From Saprospiraceae bacterium (GTDB lineage: Bacteria > Bacteroidota > Bacteroidia > Chitinophagales > Saprospiraceae), in contig JAHDBI010000002.1 in assembly GCA_020630475.1 (NCBI GenBank), forward strand, positions 43,906-107,905: a stretch of 64,000 bases of DNA. The letters run 5' to 3'. Each line of letters starts with the position of its first letter. Within the stretch, counting starts at the first letter, position 1. Shown here one piece after another: positions 63,194-64,000 of this stretch. The notes below the pieces were generated by a model that saw only the letters and a list, made by a program, of their open reading frames with translations, did no database searches and was not told the origin of the DNA. The translations under genes and the position numbers were made by a program.

Positions 63194-64000
63194 ATGAGAA
63201 AATGGATGTTTTTTATCCTCTGTACCCTTGTTATGGCATGTTCAGAGCCAAGAATTGTACAAGATATTTCTGTTAATACTCACCAAGAAGCAGAGTTGAT
63301 CGCCGAACATATCATTTCGACCAAGGCCGGTTTACAAATTGTACTTGCAGAGATATTTAAATATCCTAATTTACATTCAGGAATCAAGTCTAATCAACAA
63401 GAAATAGATTTTCGAAATGATTGCCCTTGTATTACTCCTGACCCAACCCAACCAATTAGCTCTTATCCAATTACTTATACCTTAGATTTTGGAGGAAATG
63501 GATGTATGCCTGATGGAATCACTGAGGTGAAAGGTAAAGTGGATGTTACATTAGATGGATTATTGTGCGTGTCAGAAGGTACAGTAGCAAAAATAGACTA
63601 TGCTAATAATTTTACAATTGATGGGGTAGATATGGACGGTTGTATCGAACTTACTTTTATAAAGGAAAATGCTGACGGCAATTTATGTTTCGACAGTGAT
63701 CTTGCCGGATTGACAGTGACCGGTTCTAATGGCTCAGATATCGTTTTGAAATCTACGTCAGAGGGGAAACTAACCTTGGTTGACGCACTTGGTAACAATG
63801 ATCCTAATGATTTTACAACTTTTTTGGATGACTATACTTGTCAGACCTATTCAAGTATGGATGTATGTATAGAGGATGAAGACTTTACGCTATCAACAGA
63901 TTCAGAATTGAAGACAAATCCTCTATGTGCCTGTCCTGTTGGTGGCTCTTTATCCGGAATGGACTCTAATGGAAATCCAATAATTATTGATTTTAGTCCT
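63194..64000 (+). CDS. Lipoprotein, cut by the right edge of the window
   Basis: An ATG at 63194 opens a frame with no stop to the end (269 codons). The lipoprotein signal MRKWMFFILCTLVMAC places lipidated Cys16 at the membrane. The rest is a beta-rich, cysteine-containing domain (FRNDCPCITPDP, FGGNGCMPDGITEVKGKVDVTLDG, MDGCIELTFIKEN, TCQTYSSMDVC, LCACPVGGSLSGMDSNGNPI). No family is recognised; its C-terminus is not seen. Start and reading frame were worked out directly from the bases. Confidence 0.75.
   Translation, partial: MRKWMFFILCTLVMACSEPRIVQDISVNTHQEAELIAEHIISTKAGLQIVLAEIFKYPNLHSGIKSNQQEIDFRNDCPCITPDPTQPISSYPITYTLDFGGNGCMPDGITEVKGKVDVTLDGLLCVSEGTVAKIDYANNFTIDGVDMDGCIELTFIKENADGNLCFDSDLAGLTVTGSNGSDIVLKSTSEGKLTLVDALGNNDPNDFTTFLDDYTCQTYSSMDVCIEDEDFTLSTDSELKTNPLCACPVGGSLSGMDSNGNPIIIDFSP

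Overview
The window is a low-GC chromosomal segment from a member of the Bacteroidota. The evidence is a porP-gldK-gldL-gldM-gldN type IX secretion (T9SS) and gliding locus, several secreted proteins ending in a T9SS sorting domain (PNP motif plus a terminal beta-rich tail), many Cys lipoproteins, and promoters with the Bacteroidota -7 element TAnnTTTG. Giant SdrD/DUF11 repeat proteins together with porP next to gldKLMN suggest a marine Saprospiria- or Chitinophagia-like lineage; that placement is inference. No rRNA, tRNA, CRISPR array, insertion sequence or prophage was seen.

Layout. 1-1.2 kb: three small paralogous secreted or membrane proteins on the minus strand. 1.4-5.3 kb: a plus-strand operon with phenylacetate-pathway genes (paaG, paaH, paaI types), a DinB-like protein, a small membrane protein and an FKBP lipoprotein. 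5.3-14.6 kb: a T9SS cargo protein, a serA-type dehydrogenase, an alpha/beta hydrolase, a diheme cytochrome lipoprotein, recG and rbfA. 14.6-18.2 kb: a minus-strand run with a metal-ABC permease fused to a DtxR-type repressor, Ppx/GppA, a lipoprotein and an outer-membrane barrel. 18.2-25.1 kb: a small conserved protein and a metallo-beta-lactamase-fold hydrolase, then porP-gldKLMN. 25.2-28.7 kb: three glycosyltransferases on the minus strand. 28.7-37 kb: a beta-helix lipoprotein, an MFS transporter, a tightly coupled rimK / aspartoacylase-like / PBP4 / lipoprotein-methyltransferase run, and purA. 37.1-59.8 kb: two giant divergent genes of about 3,700 codons each that share a 344-bp intergenic region. 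59.9-64 kb: an Omp28-type T9SS cargo protein, a DUF2911 protein and a lipoprotein cut by the window edge.

How it fits together. The gldKLMN motor/ring genes encode the machine that would export at least four cargo proteins in the window: the 901-aa protein, both giants and the Omp28-like protein. The glycosyltransferase trio could supply a polyprenyl-phosphate-sugar pathway for surface glycans or for glycosylation of exported proteins (inference). The most unusual region is the divergent giant pair. One carries nine cysteine-rich repeats, the other seventeen DUF11 repeats arranged partly as an A/B two-domain super-repeat. They share a homologous C-terminal export module, and a perfect palindrome lies between them. 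Genes are densely packed: several convergent pairs overlap by their stop codons, and many same-strand pairs overlap as ATGA or GTGA.
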